From positions 6,159 through 13,384 of the forward strand of contig FR898453.1 of assembly GCA_000437515.1 (NCBI GenBank): a stretch of 7,226 bases of DNA. Direction: 5' to 3'. The DNA is from Acidiphilium sp. CAG:727 (GTDB taxonomy: Bacteria > Bacillota > Clostridia > Christensenellales > Borkfalkiaceae). Positions 1 to 5,466 of this stretch are shown here, in pieces. Every line of letters begins with the position of its first letter. The first letter of the stretch is position 1. A program made the position numbers and the translations under genes. The notes beneath the pieces are model-generated. The model was given only the letters and a program-made list of their open reading frames with translations. It ran no database searches and was not told where the DNA came from.

Positions 1-25
1 GGTGAAATGTCGGGCGAAAGCCCGT

Positions 26-59
26 AAAAAGGGCGGCAAGTCGAAATTGACATGCCGCC
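26..59 (-). terminator. Intrinsic terminator of the tRNA-Thr gene, possibly bidirectional
   Basis: Positions 32-38 and 53-59 form a perfect 7-bp GC-rich stem (GGCGGCA / TGCCGCC). After one T-T mismatch it continues with three more pairs (40-42 with 49-51) and closes on a 6-base loop. Read on the minus strand the stem is followed by CTTTTT, and it starts 11 bases after the tRNA 3' end, which fits termination of the tRNA transcript. Read on the plus strand the same stem is followed by ATTTTTAAT (60-68), so it could also stop a plus-strand transcript entering from the left. A second small hairpin with a GAAA loop (11-24) lies further downstream on the minus strand; its role is unclear. Confidence 0.8.
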
Positions 60-69
60 ATTTTTAATA

Positions 70-145
70 TGGAGCTACTGGCCGGACTTGAACCGGCGAC
101 CTGCTGATTACGAATCAGCTGCTCTACCGACTGAGCCACAGTAGC
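70..145 (-). tRNA. tRNA-Thr, anticodon CGU, with encoded CCA
   Basis: The reverse complement folds as a standard cloverleaf. The 7-bp acceptor stem GCTACTG/CAGTAGC pairs 139-145 with 74-80. The D-arm contains GGCTCAGTCGGTAGAGC, and the T-arm carries the usual GGTTCAAGTCC. The anticodon stem GCTGA/TCAGC encloses the 7-base loop TTCGTAA, whose central bases CGT (plus-strand 110-112) read the threonine codon ACG. The discriminator is U and the CCA end is encoded (70-72). The gene diverges from the yqfC cluster and has its own promoter and terminator, so it is a single-gene unit. ACG is a frequent threonine codon in the neighbouring genes, consistent with a dedicated CGU tRNA. Confidence 0.97.
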
Positions 146-202
146 GTACATTTTTGCCTTTTCGACCAACGAAAAAATCACGTTACGTCCGAACGCTAAA
201 AC

Positions 203-231
203 AGTATAGCACACATTATTTAATTTTGCAA
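203..231 (-). promoter_or_regulatory. Sigma-A type promoter driving tRNA-Thr
   Basis: On the minus strand there is a -35 box TTGCAA (226-231), exactly 17 bases of spacer, and a -10 box TATACT (203-208). The -10 is preceded by TG one base upstream (TGCTATACT), an extended -10 element. The expected start point near 196 leaves a leader of roughly 50 bases before the mature tRNA, which would be removed by processing. The fit in sequence, spacing and orientation is good; no other minus-strand gene is present here for it to serve. Confidence 0.82.
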
Positions 232-270
232 GGATTTTAACGGCTTCGGCAAGATTTTTTTCGCAGAGCC

Positions 271-302
271 TATATCTATCATGGCGGCAAGCGACATATA
301 AT
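271..302 (+). promoter_or_regulatory. Candidate promoter region of the yqfC operon (weak call)
   Basis: CATATAAT at 295-302 contains a perfect sigma-A style -10 (TATAAT, 297-302). It also resembles the sigma-E -10 consensus (CATACANT), differing at one position. No convincing -35 box lies at the right distance: 17 bases upstream is ATCTAT (274-279), while a TATATCT stretch sits at 271-277. A start about 7 bases past the -10 would fall inside the Shine-Dalgarno site (307-313), giving an unusually short leader, which argues against it. Sigma-E control would suit yqfC and yqfD, which are mother-cell genes in Bacillus, but this is inference. Confidence 0.25.
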
Positions 303-319
303 TACCAGAGAGGTATCAG

Positions 320-574
320 ATGTTCGACGAAATCATAGACAGATTGGGGTTCGGCGGCGAGATATGTCCGCAAAAATACAGGTATACGGTGTTAGGCGTA
401 AACGGAGGAATATTCGAGGGCGTTAAAAAAGTGATTGAAATCAACGACGAAGCAATAACGCTCTGCGTTAAAGGCGGAATTCTTTTCGTCAGGGGCGAAA
501 ACTTGAAAATCACGTGTTTCGGCGAGAAAGAAATCACGATCGCCGGGTTTATCAAGGGGGTGGAATTAAAGTGA
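320..574 (+). CDS. yqfC: YqfC, YabP-family sporulation protein
   Basis: An 84-residue protein with the features of the small YabP/YqfC family: an opening FDEIIDRLGFGGEI segment, then alternating beta-type stretches (YRYTVLGVNGGIF, KKVIEINDEAITLCVKGG, LKITCFGEKEITIAG) and no signal peptide or membrane segment. In Bacillus subtilis yqfC is expressed in the mother cell under sigma-E and lies directly before yqfD, as here; its biochemical role is not well defined. The ATG is preceded by AGAGAGG (307-313) at 6-base spacing. The stop codon overlaps the GTG of yqfD (GTGA, 571-574), so the two are probably translationally coupled. This is the first gene of the cluster. Family assignment rests on length, sequence character and synteny. 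Confidence 0.85.
   Translation: MFDEIIDRLGFGGEICPQKYRYTVLGVNGGIFEGVKKVIEINDEAITLCVKGGILFVRGENLKITCFGEKEITIAGFIKGVELK
554..563 (+). promoter_or_regulatory. Shine-Dalgarno site that fixes the yqfD start at GTG 571
   Basis: AAGGGGGTGG differs from the ideal AAGGAGGTGG at one base and ends 7 bases before GTG 571. It lies inside the last codons of yqfC. The alternative in-frame ATG at 514 would overlap yqfC by 61 bases and would add a lysine/arginine-rich extension not expected for YqfD, so the GTG is preferred. Confidence 0.85.
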
Positions 575-1479
575 AGCGCGGAAAATTATTCGTAAAAATC
601 AAAGCGACGGGCGACGGCGCGGAAAAAATAGCGTTTAGCGTGATGGAGCGAAAAATCTTTGCAAAAAACGTAAAGTACGTTAAAAACGGTTGTTTTTTAA
701 CGATTGATGCCGTTGACGAGCAAAAATTTTTTGCAATTTCGCGTAATATGTGTTATAATGTGGAAAGAATAGGATATACGGGCAGGTTTGCTTTTTTCAA
801 AAAACTGCTGAAAAAGGCGGGCGCAATAACGGGCGCGGTTGCGCTTATAACTTTCGTTTACCTTTGCGACCCGGTCGTCGGCGAAATCGTTTTTAAGGGA
901 GATGCGGCGGCGTTCAGACGACAGATCGTAAGCGTGCTGAAACAAAACGGTGTCGAAGAAGGCAAAATCTGCGTAGCGGATTGTTCTTCGCTCGGCGAAA
1001 AAATCGTGATTTCGTCCGACGGAATATCCTACGCTACCGTTACCAGAAGCGGCAGGCGGATTATCGTGGACGCGAAGTCCGACGAAGAGAAACTCGCCCC
1101 TTTAGATGTAAGCAAAGACGAGATCGTTTCGCCCGTAGACGGCAGAATTTTAAGGCTCAACGTTTTGTCCGGCATCGCAACTGTAAAAGTCGGCGACGAA
1201 GTCAAAAAAGGGCAGACTATAATTTCGGGGCAATACGTTCACGCCGATAAGACGATAAAAACCTACGCCCTCGGCGAAGCGGTTATCGAAACGACTTTCG
1301 TGTACGAATACGAATCGGCGGGCAAAGGCAGGCAATACGAAAACAGAGCGGTCGCGCTCGGTAAGGCCGGTCTCGGCGAAACGGAAATTATTTCGACTGC
1401 GGTCGAACTCGACGAGTCGGGAGAGAAAGAGAAGATTATTTACAGGGCGATTTTTACGATCGCGGTAACGGTTAAATAA
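571..1479 (+). CDS. yqfD: YqfD, sporulation membrane protein (short form)
   Basis: A 302-residue protein starting at GTG. Residues 1-80 form a basic cytoplasmic N-terminal part; a single membrane segment lies near 83-99 (AGAITGAVALITFVYLC). Residues 104-175 match the POTRA-like stretch that follows the membrane anchor. At 183-220 is the most diagnostic block, containing VSPVDGRILRL, then VKVGDEVKKGQTIISG, a biotinyl/lipoyl-like beta fold typical of YqfD. The Bacillus protein is about 400 residues, so this copy is roughly 100 shorter, apparently mainly in the region after the block; the reading frame is nonetheless intact. YqfD is needed for efficient sporulation in Bacillus and is presumed to act at the mother-cell or forespore membrane. 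It overlaps yqfC by 4 bases and is followed by phoH after 13 bases. Confidence 0.87.
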   Translation: MKRGKLFVKIKATGDGAEKIAFSVMERKIFAKNVKYVKNGCFLTIDAVDEQKFFAISRNMCYNVERIGYTGRFAFFKKLLKKAGAITGAVALITFVYLCDPVVGEIVFKGDAAAFRRQIVSVLKQNGVEEGKICVADCSSLGEKIVISSDGISYATVTRSGRRIIVDAKSDEEKLAPLDVSKDEIVSPVDGRILRLNVLSGIATVKVGDEVKKGQTIISGQYVHADKTIKTYALGEAVIETTFVYEYESAGKGRQYENRAVALGKAGLGETEIISTAVELDESGEKEKIIYRAIFTIAVTVK

Positions 1480-1492
1480 ACGGAGTATAAGT

Positions 1493-2482
1493 ATGGCGGA
1501 TATATCTGTTACGGTCAATATGGGCAATCTTAAAGATTTGTCGGCGCTGCTCGGCGTACTGGACGAAAATCTCAACGTGATCGCCCGCGAAACGGGAGTT
1601 ACGACGTACGTCGAAGGCACGAAAATCAAACTCGTCGGCCCGGAAGATAACGTAAAACTTGCCGAAACCGTCGTTGCCAAACTCGGCGACATAGTCAAGG
1701 CGGGCGAGCCTATCGACAAAACGCGCATAATTTATTGCGTGGAACTTGCGAAAGAGGGTAACGCCGAAGGCATAGAAAAAGTTATGTCGGGTGTGGTCGC
1801 GATTACTTCGCGCGGCAAACAGATTAAGTGCAAGACCGTCGGGCAGAAAAAATACGTCGATGCGATAAAGAAAAACACCGTAGTTTTCGGAGTGGGACCT
1901 GCGGGAACGGGTAAAACATATCTTGCGGTTGCGCTTGCGGTTTCGGCGTTCAAAAACAAAGAAGTCGAAAAAATCATACTTACCCGTCCGGCGGTGGAAG
2001 CGGGTGAAAAACTCGGGTTTTTACCCGGTGATCTTCAGAATAAAGTAGACCCCTATCTTCGTCCGTTGTACGACGCCTTGCAGGAGATGCTCGGTATGGA
2101 CGGATACCTGAAACTTATCGAAAGGGGAGTAATCGAAATCGCTCCGCTCGCGTATATGCGCGGCAGAACGCTTTCCGACGCGTTTATAATTTTAGATGAA
2201 GCGCAGAACACGACGAAAGAGCAGATGAAAATGTTCCTGACTCGTATGGGCGACGGCAGTAAAATGGTAATAACGGGCGATCTTACGCAGATAGATTTGC
2301 CCGAGGGCAAAAAGAGCGGACTTAAACACGCAACGACGATACTTAAAAACGTAAACGGAATAGGTATAATCAACCTTACCGCGTCGGACGTCGTAAGACA
2401 TTCGCTCGTTATGGAAATAATACGCGCTTACGAGCGCGCCGAAAAGGAATCGGCAAAACAAGGAAGCAATGAAAAGCACTAA
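1493..2482 (+). CDS. phoH: PhoH-family ATPase (PhoH/PhoL/YbeZ type)
   Basis: A 329-residue soluble P-loop NTPase of the usual length for this family (about 320-350). An N-terminal domain (1-110, KH-like in the family) is followed by the ATPase domain: Walker A GPAGTGKT at 135-142, the LTRPAVEAGEKLGFLPGD block at 163-180, Walker B FIILDEAQ at 231-238, sensor motif TGDLTQ at 261-266 and a DVVRH motif at 299-303. The protein binds and hydrolyses ATP and is related to superfamily-1 helicase cores. In many bacteria it is encoded beside ybeY and its product interacts with YbeY, suggesting a role in rRNA processing or RNA quality control; the exact reaction is unsettled. The ATG has GGAG (1482-1485) at 7-base spacing. 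Its end overlaps the next gene by 14 bases. Confidence 0.95.
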   Translation: MADISVTVNMGNLKDLSALLGVLDENLNVIARETGVTTYVEGTKIKLVGPEDNVKLAETVVAKLGDIVKAGEPIDKTRIIYCVELAKEGNAEGIEKVMSGVVAITSRGKQIKCKTVGQKKYVDAIKKNTVVFGVGPAGTGKTYLAVALAVSAFKNKEVEKIILTRPAVEAGEKLGFLPGDLQNKVDPYLRPLYDALQEMLGMDGYLKLIERGVIEIAPLAYMRGRTLSDAFIILDEAQNTTKEQMKMFLTRMGDGSKMVITGDLTQIDLPEGKKSGLKHATTILKNVNGIGIINLTASDVVRHSLVMEIIRAYERAEKESAKQGSNEKH

Positions 2483-3956
2483 CGAAAAACTTATCAGATG
2501 GGAAAAGTCGGATTTTGCCCGGGTGATATCGTATTTTGCGATACACACGGCGATAATCATGTTCTTATTTCTGTTCGCGCTTGCGTTAAGCGCAAATTTC
2601 GATATGTCGCTGATGTGGCAGCATTTACTCGGTAACGGCGTTCTGGGAACGGTCTTTTATCTCGTAATATCGGTATGCCTTTTATCGTGCGGCGTGTTTC
2701 TGTACTTCTGGTTCGAAGACAGAGATTTTCTGTACTACGGCAAAAACGTAAACATGTTGTTCGTAATACTCGAAGTTTCCATGCTTATGACGTTTGCGAT
2801 AGGCAAATGGCGTAGCGTTTACGCCCGTCCGTTCGCGCTGTGCGCTCTGCTCGTGCTTATGGTATCGGACAGGCGTAAAGCGATGTTTATGAATTGTATA
2901 ATATGCCTGCTCGTGTTTATGTCCGACGCATTCGTGTCTATCGACTTAAACGAAGACAGAGCGTTATACGCGACGCTCGTCATCGGATTTATCACGAGTA
3001 ATATGGCGATTTATCTCGTCGACGGACAAGGCGCGAGATTCAAGGTTTTGCTTCTCGGCTTGCCGATTGCAATTCCCGTAGTCTGTTCCTGTCTGCTTCT
3101 CAACGTAGATACCGTCGCGGTAAAGTGGGCGGACTATCTTATCGACGGTTTCGCTTCGGGTTTCCTGTCGGTTATACTCATGACTCTCTGGCTGCCGCTT
3201 TTCGAAGAAGTCTTTTCCGCGCTTACTAACTACCGTTTGTCGGAACTTACGGACCATAAAGCGCCGCTTATCAAGGCTCTTATCGATACGGCTCCCGGAA
3301 CTTTCAATCACTCGGTCGCGCTTTCCACGCTGGCTGAAAGTTGCGCCACGGCGATAGGCGAAAATCCGCTTCTCGCAAGGGCGTGCGCCTACTATCATGA
3401 CGTAGGTAAACTCAAAAACCCCGAATTTTTCACCGAAAATCAGACGGGTAGAAACCTTCACGACGAACTCACGCCCGAACTTTCGACCGAAATCATACGC
3501 TCGCACGCCAAAGACGGCTACGACATTATATTAAAGTATCATTTGCCGAAAATTCTCGCCGACGTCGCCATTCAACACCACGGCACGTTACCTATCAGAT
3601 ATTTCTACGTCAAGGCGACGAAGTACACAGACGGCGATCTCGATATTGCGAAATTCTCCTATGCGGGACCGAAACCGCAGACCAAAATCGCGGCAATAAT
3701 AATGATTGCCGACGGTTGCGAAGCAAAGGTCAGGACGCTTAAAGACCGTACGGCGGATAAAGTAGAGCAGGCGGTAAGGGATATAATCGAAGAGAGAATG
3801 TCGTTCGGGCAGTTCGACGAATGCGATTTGACGATGAAGGATATAGACGTTATCCGTCATACCATAACCCGCGCGCTTGCGGGGATTTATCACGGAAGAG
3901 TGGAATACCCCAAACTTAAAATCGGAAATCGGAAAACGGAGAAAAGCGATGAGTAA
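2469..3956 (+). CDS. pgpH: PgpH-like membrane HD phosphodiesterase (predicted c-di-AMP hydrolase) lacking the 7TMR-HDED ectodomain
   Basis: A 495-residue protein homologous to PgpH (YqfF in Bacillus), which hydrolyses the second messenger cyclic-di-AMP to pApA. One membrane segment near 19-41 is followed after about 16 residues by a cluster of roughly seven more (about 58-81, 95-111, 119-132, 139-156, 166-183, 192-212, 225-245). A cytoplasmic HD domain follows from about 255. All seven expected metal ligands are present: H281, H310-D311, H346, H370-H371 and D415, with spacing close to characterised PgpH; the AYYHDVGKLK and AIQHHGT motifs are clear. Typical PgpH is about 700 residues, with a 250-residue extracellular 7TMR-HDED domain between the first and second membrane segments. 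That domain is missing here and the frame is open throughout. AAGGAA (2460-2465) precedes the ATG, which lies inside phoH. Confidence 0.93.
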   Translation: MKSTNEKLIRWEKSDFARVISYFAIHTAIIMFLFLFALALSANFDMSLMWQHLLGNGVLGTVFYLVISVCLLSCGVFLYFWFEDRDFLYYGKNVNMLFVILEVSMLMTFAIGKWRSVYARPFALCALLVLMVSDRRKAMFMNCIICLLVFMSDAFVSIDLNEDRALYATLVIGFITSNMAIYLVDGQGARFKVLLLGLPIAIPVVCSCLLLNVDTVAVKWADYLIDGFASGFLSVILMTLWLPLFEEVFSALTNYRLSELTDHKAPLIKALIDTAPGTFNHSVALSTLAESCATAIGENPLLARACAYYHDVGKLKNPEFFTENQTGRNLHDELTPELSTEIIRSHAKDGYDIILKYHLPKILADVAIQHHGTLPIRYFYVKATKYTDGDLDIAKFSYAGPKPQTKIAAIIMIADGCEAKVRTLKDRTADKVEQAVRDIIEERMSFGQFDECDLTMKDIDVIRHTITRALAGIYHGRVEYPKLKIGNRKTEKSDE

Positions 3957-4437
3957 TCTCGTGGTTTATTGCGAAGACGAAGAAGGTAAAAATTACCCCT
4001 TGCAGACGGTAGCCGACGCGGCGGGCAAAATACTTAACCAGAGCGCTCCGCTCGCGATAGAAGTCGCTTTCGTCGGCGAAGACGAAATACGCGCGCTCAA
4101 CAGGGACAAGCGCGGTAAAGACGCCGTTACCGACGTATTGTCTTTCCCCTACTACGACGGCATAAGACGTAAAACGATCGATATAAACGACTATGCGGGC
4201 GACGTTGACGAAGAAGACGGAAGGCTGCTTATAGGCAGTATCTGCGTCTGTGAGAAACGGGCGAAAGAGCAAGCCGCGGACTTCGGACATTCGGTAAGTC
4301 GCGAAGTGTGCTATCTCGTCGCGCACGGAATATTACATTGTTTCGGTTACGACCATATCGAAAAAAACGACGAAGAAGAAATGACCGCGCTCGCCGAAAA
4401 AATCATGTCGGCGGCGGGGATAGAAAGGAAATTATGA
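3949..4437 (+). CDS. ybeY: YbeY endoribonuclease / rRNA maturation factor
   Basis: A 162-residue protein of normal family length. The zinc-binding signature HGILHCFGYDH spans 126-136, giving ligands H126, H130 and H136. The upstream family block LNRDKRGKDAVTDVLSFP is at 50-67. YbeY is a single-strand-specific metallo-endoribonuclease implicated in 16S rRNA 3'-end maturation and late 30S quality control. The usual LGDIVIS strand reads IGSICVC here (95-101), so the conserved Asp is Ser. The start ATG has GGAG (3938-3941) at 7 bases. An in-frame ATG at 3877 would overlap pgpH by 80 bases and lacks such a site. It overlaps pgpH by 8 bases and era by 4. Its placement between phoH and era is the classic ribosome-maturation neighbourhood. 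Confidence 0.95.
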   Translation: MSNLVVYCEDEEGKNYPLQTVADAAGKILNQSAPLAIEVAFVGEDEIRALNRDKRGKDAVTDVLSFPYYDGIRRKTIDINDYAGDVDEEDGRLLIGSICVCEKRAKEQAADFGHSVSREVCYLVAHGILHCFGYDHIEKNDEEEMTALAEKIMSAAGIERKL

Positions 4438-5318
4438 AAAGCGGAACGGTTGCCGTAGTGGGCAGGTCGAACGCGGGTAAATCCACGCTCGTAAACGTGC
4501 TCGTCGGCGAAAAAATATCCATAACGTCACCTAAACCGCAGACTACGAGAGATCGTATCTACGGCGTTCTGACTACCGAAGATTATCAGATAGTTTTCGA
4601 AGATACGCCGGGGCTTTATAAGGCGAAAAACGCGCTTAATTCCCGCATGCAGCGAGAAGCCGTTTCTACCGCGAAAGACTGCGACGTCATATTGTTCGTC
4701 GTCGACGGACACGCTGGCGTCAGCGAAGAAGACGTGGCGACGGCTAAAAAATATTGCTCGCTCGGCGTGCCGACCGTTATTGCGATTTCCAAAACCGATA
4801 TAACGGATAAAAACAGATTGCCCGAAAATCTGCTTGCCATGTCGGAAACGGGCGCGGACGAGATTATTCCCGTTTCGGCGAGAAAGGGCAAAAACGTAAA
4901 AGAACTGATTACGGTTTTGCTTAAATATATGCCGGACGGCGAGTACGTTTTTAACCCCGACGCCGTTTCGGATAAAAGCGAAAAGTTTATGGTCGGCGAA
5001 CTTATGCGCGAAAAAATTCTGCTTAAATACGAAAAAGAGATTCCGCACGGAGTTGCGGTCGTCGTAAACGAATTTTCTCGTCGCGGAAACGGGATATACG
5101 ATATAGACCTCGATATAATTTGCGAAAAACCCAACCATAAGGCGATTATCATAGGTAAAGGCGGACAAGCCCTGAAAGAAGTTTCCTCTTTTGCGAGAGA
5201 GTCTATGGAAAAATTTCTGGGCGCGAAAGTCTATCTTAAAACCTACGTAAAGGTAAAAGAAAACTGGCGCGATCGAGCAGATTTGCTCGATCAATACGGC
5301 TACGGTAAAAAAGATTGA
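4434..5318 (+). CDS. era: GTPase Era, 30S ribosomal subunit assembly factor
   Basis: A 294-residue protein with the standard Era layout: a GTPase domain at about 1-168 and a C-terminal KH RNA-binding domain at about 200-280. Visible motifs are G1 GRSNAGKST (10-18), the switch I region PKPQTTRDR (33-41), G3 DTPG (57-60), G4 SKTD (119-122), G5 VSAR (147-150) and the KH GxxG loop in IIIGKGGQALKEV (238-250). Era binds the 3' end of 16S rRNA and checks 30S assembly, and it is linked to c-di-AMP/(p)ppGpp physiology in Firmicutes. The ATG shares bases with the ybeY stop (ATGA) and has AAAGGA (4424-4429) upstream; a longer reading frame opens at 4308 but lacks family similarity before 4434. G1 and G4 differ slightly from the usual GRPNVGKST and NKxD. 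dgkA and cdd, which separate ybeY and era in Bacillus, are absent. Confidence 0.97.
   Translation: MKSGTVAVVGRSNAGKSTLVNVLVGEKISITSPKPQTTRDRIYGVLTTEDYQIVFEDTPGLYKAKNALNSRMQREAVSTAKDCDVILFVVDGHAGVSEEDVATAKKYCSLGVPTVIAISKTDITDKNRLPENLLAMSETGADEIIPVSARKGKNVKELITVLLKYMPDGEYVFNPDAVSDKSEKFMVGELMREKILLKYEKEIPHGVAVVVNEFSRRGNGIYDIDLDIICEKPNHKAIIIGKGGQALKEVSSFARESMEKFLGAKVYLKTYVKVKENWRDRADLLDQYGYGKKD
5271..5292. repeat. Perfect 9-bp inverted repeat inside the 3' end of era
   Basis: GATCGAGCA (5271-5279) and TGCTCGATC (5284-5292) are perfect reverse complements separated by GATT. The hairpin ends 26 bases before the era stop codon and encodes part of the C-terminal tail (RDRADLLD). No T-run follows on either strand, so it is not a simple intrinsic terminator. 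It could slow RNA decay or be chance arising from codon choice. Confidence 0.55.
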
Positions 5319-5354
5319 CCGTATAAAAACCCGGATCGGGAGCAAGATAGGGGT

Positions 5355-5465
5355 ATGAAAACTCCTGAAAAAATCGCGTGGGAACTCTTTGAAAAAACGG
5401 GTAAACCGGGTTACTATATGCTTTACAGAAAACTGAAAGGCGAAGACGAAATCACGAAAGACTGA
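5355..5465 (+). CDS. yqzL: YqzL-like small protein
   Basis: A 36-residue reading frame fills the gap between era and recO. Its sequence begins MKTPEKIAWELFEKTGKP and continues with YYMLYRKLKGEDEITKD. The pattern of a Trp-x-x-Phe helix, a TG turn, a Tyr-rich segment and a charged tail matches the small YqzL family (about 45-50 residues in Bacillus), which occupies the same slot between era and recO. Its function is unknown. A purine-rich ATAGGGG lies just before the ATG, closer than ideal, with GGGAG about 12 bases upstream. It stops one base before the recO ATG (TGA-A-ATG), so coupling with recO is likely. It is a soluble, highly charged protein. Assignment rests on synteny and pattern, since the length is too short for strong similarity. 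Confidence 0.78.
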   Translation: MKTPEKIAWELFEKTGKPGYYMLYRKLKGEDEITKD

Positions 5466-5466
5466 A

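Noticed and set aside
1..67. Possible C-terminal end of a plus-strand gene entering from the left (short open stretches ending at 27 or 67)
   Set aside because: Only a few codons are visible, one candidate frame runs through the terminator hairpin, and nothing identifies a protein, so no call is justified.
146..319. Riboswitch or small RNA in the divergent gap
   Set aside because: Apart from the minus-strand tRNA promoter and the weak plus-strand -10 candidate, I see no conserved aptamer core and no convincing stem structure.
514..570. Upstream ATG for yqfD
   Set aside because: It would overlap yqfC by 61 bases and has no comparable ribosome site, whereas GTG 571 has AAGGGGGTGG just upstream.
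1150..1728. Minus-strand open frame of 192 codons across yqfD and phoH
   Set aside because: It overlaps two well-supported genes, has no ribosome site I can recognise and shows low-complexity Ser/Arg/Phe composition typical of a shadow frame.
2964..3506. Minus-strand open frame of 180 codons opposite the PgpH-like gene
   Set aside because: It lies fully within a strongly supported coding region and has no family resemblance.
4308..4433. N-terminal extension of era
   Set aside because: The added residues are very Arg/Lys-rich, lie in an alternative frame of ybeY and do not resemble Era, while ATG 4434 has a ribosome site and starts right at the GTPase domain.
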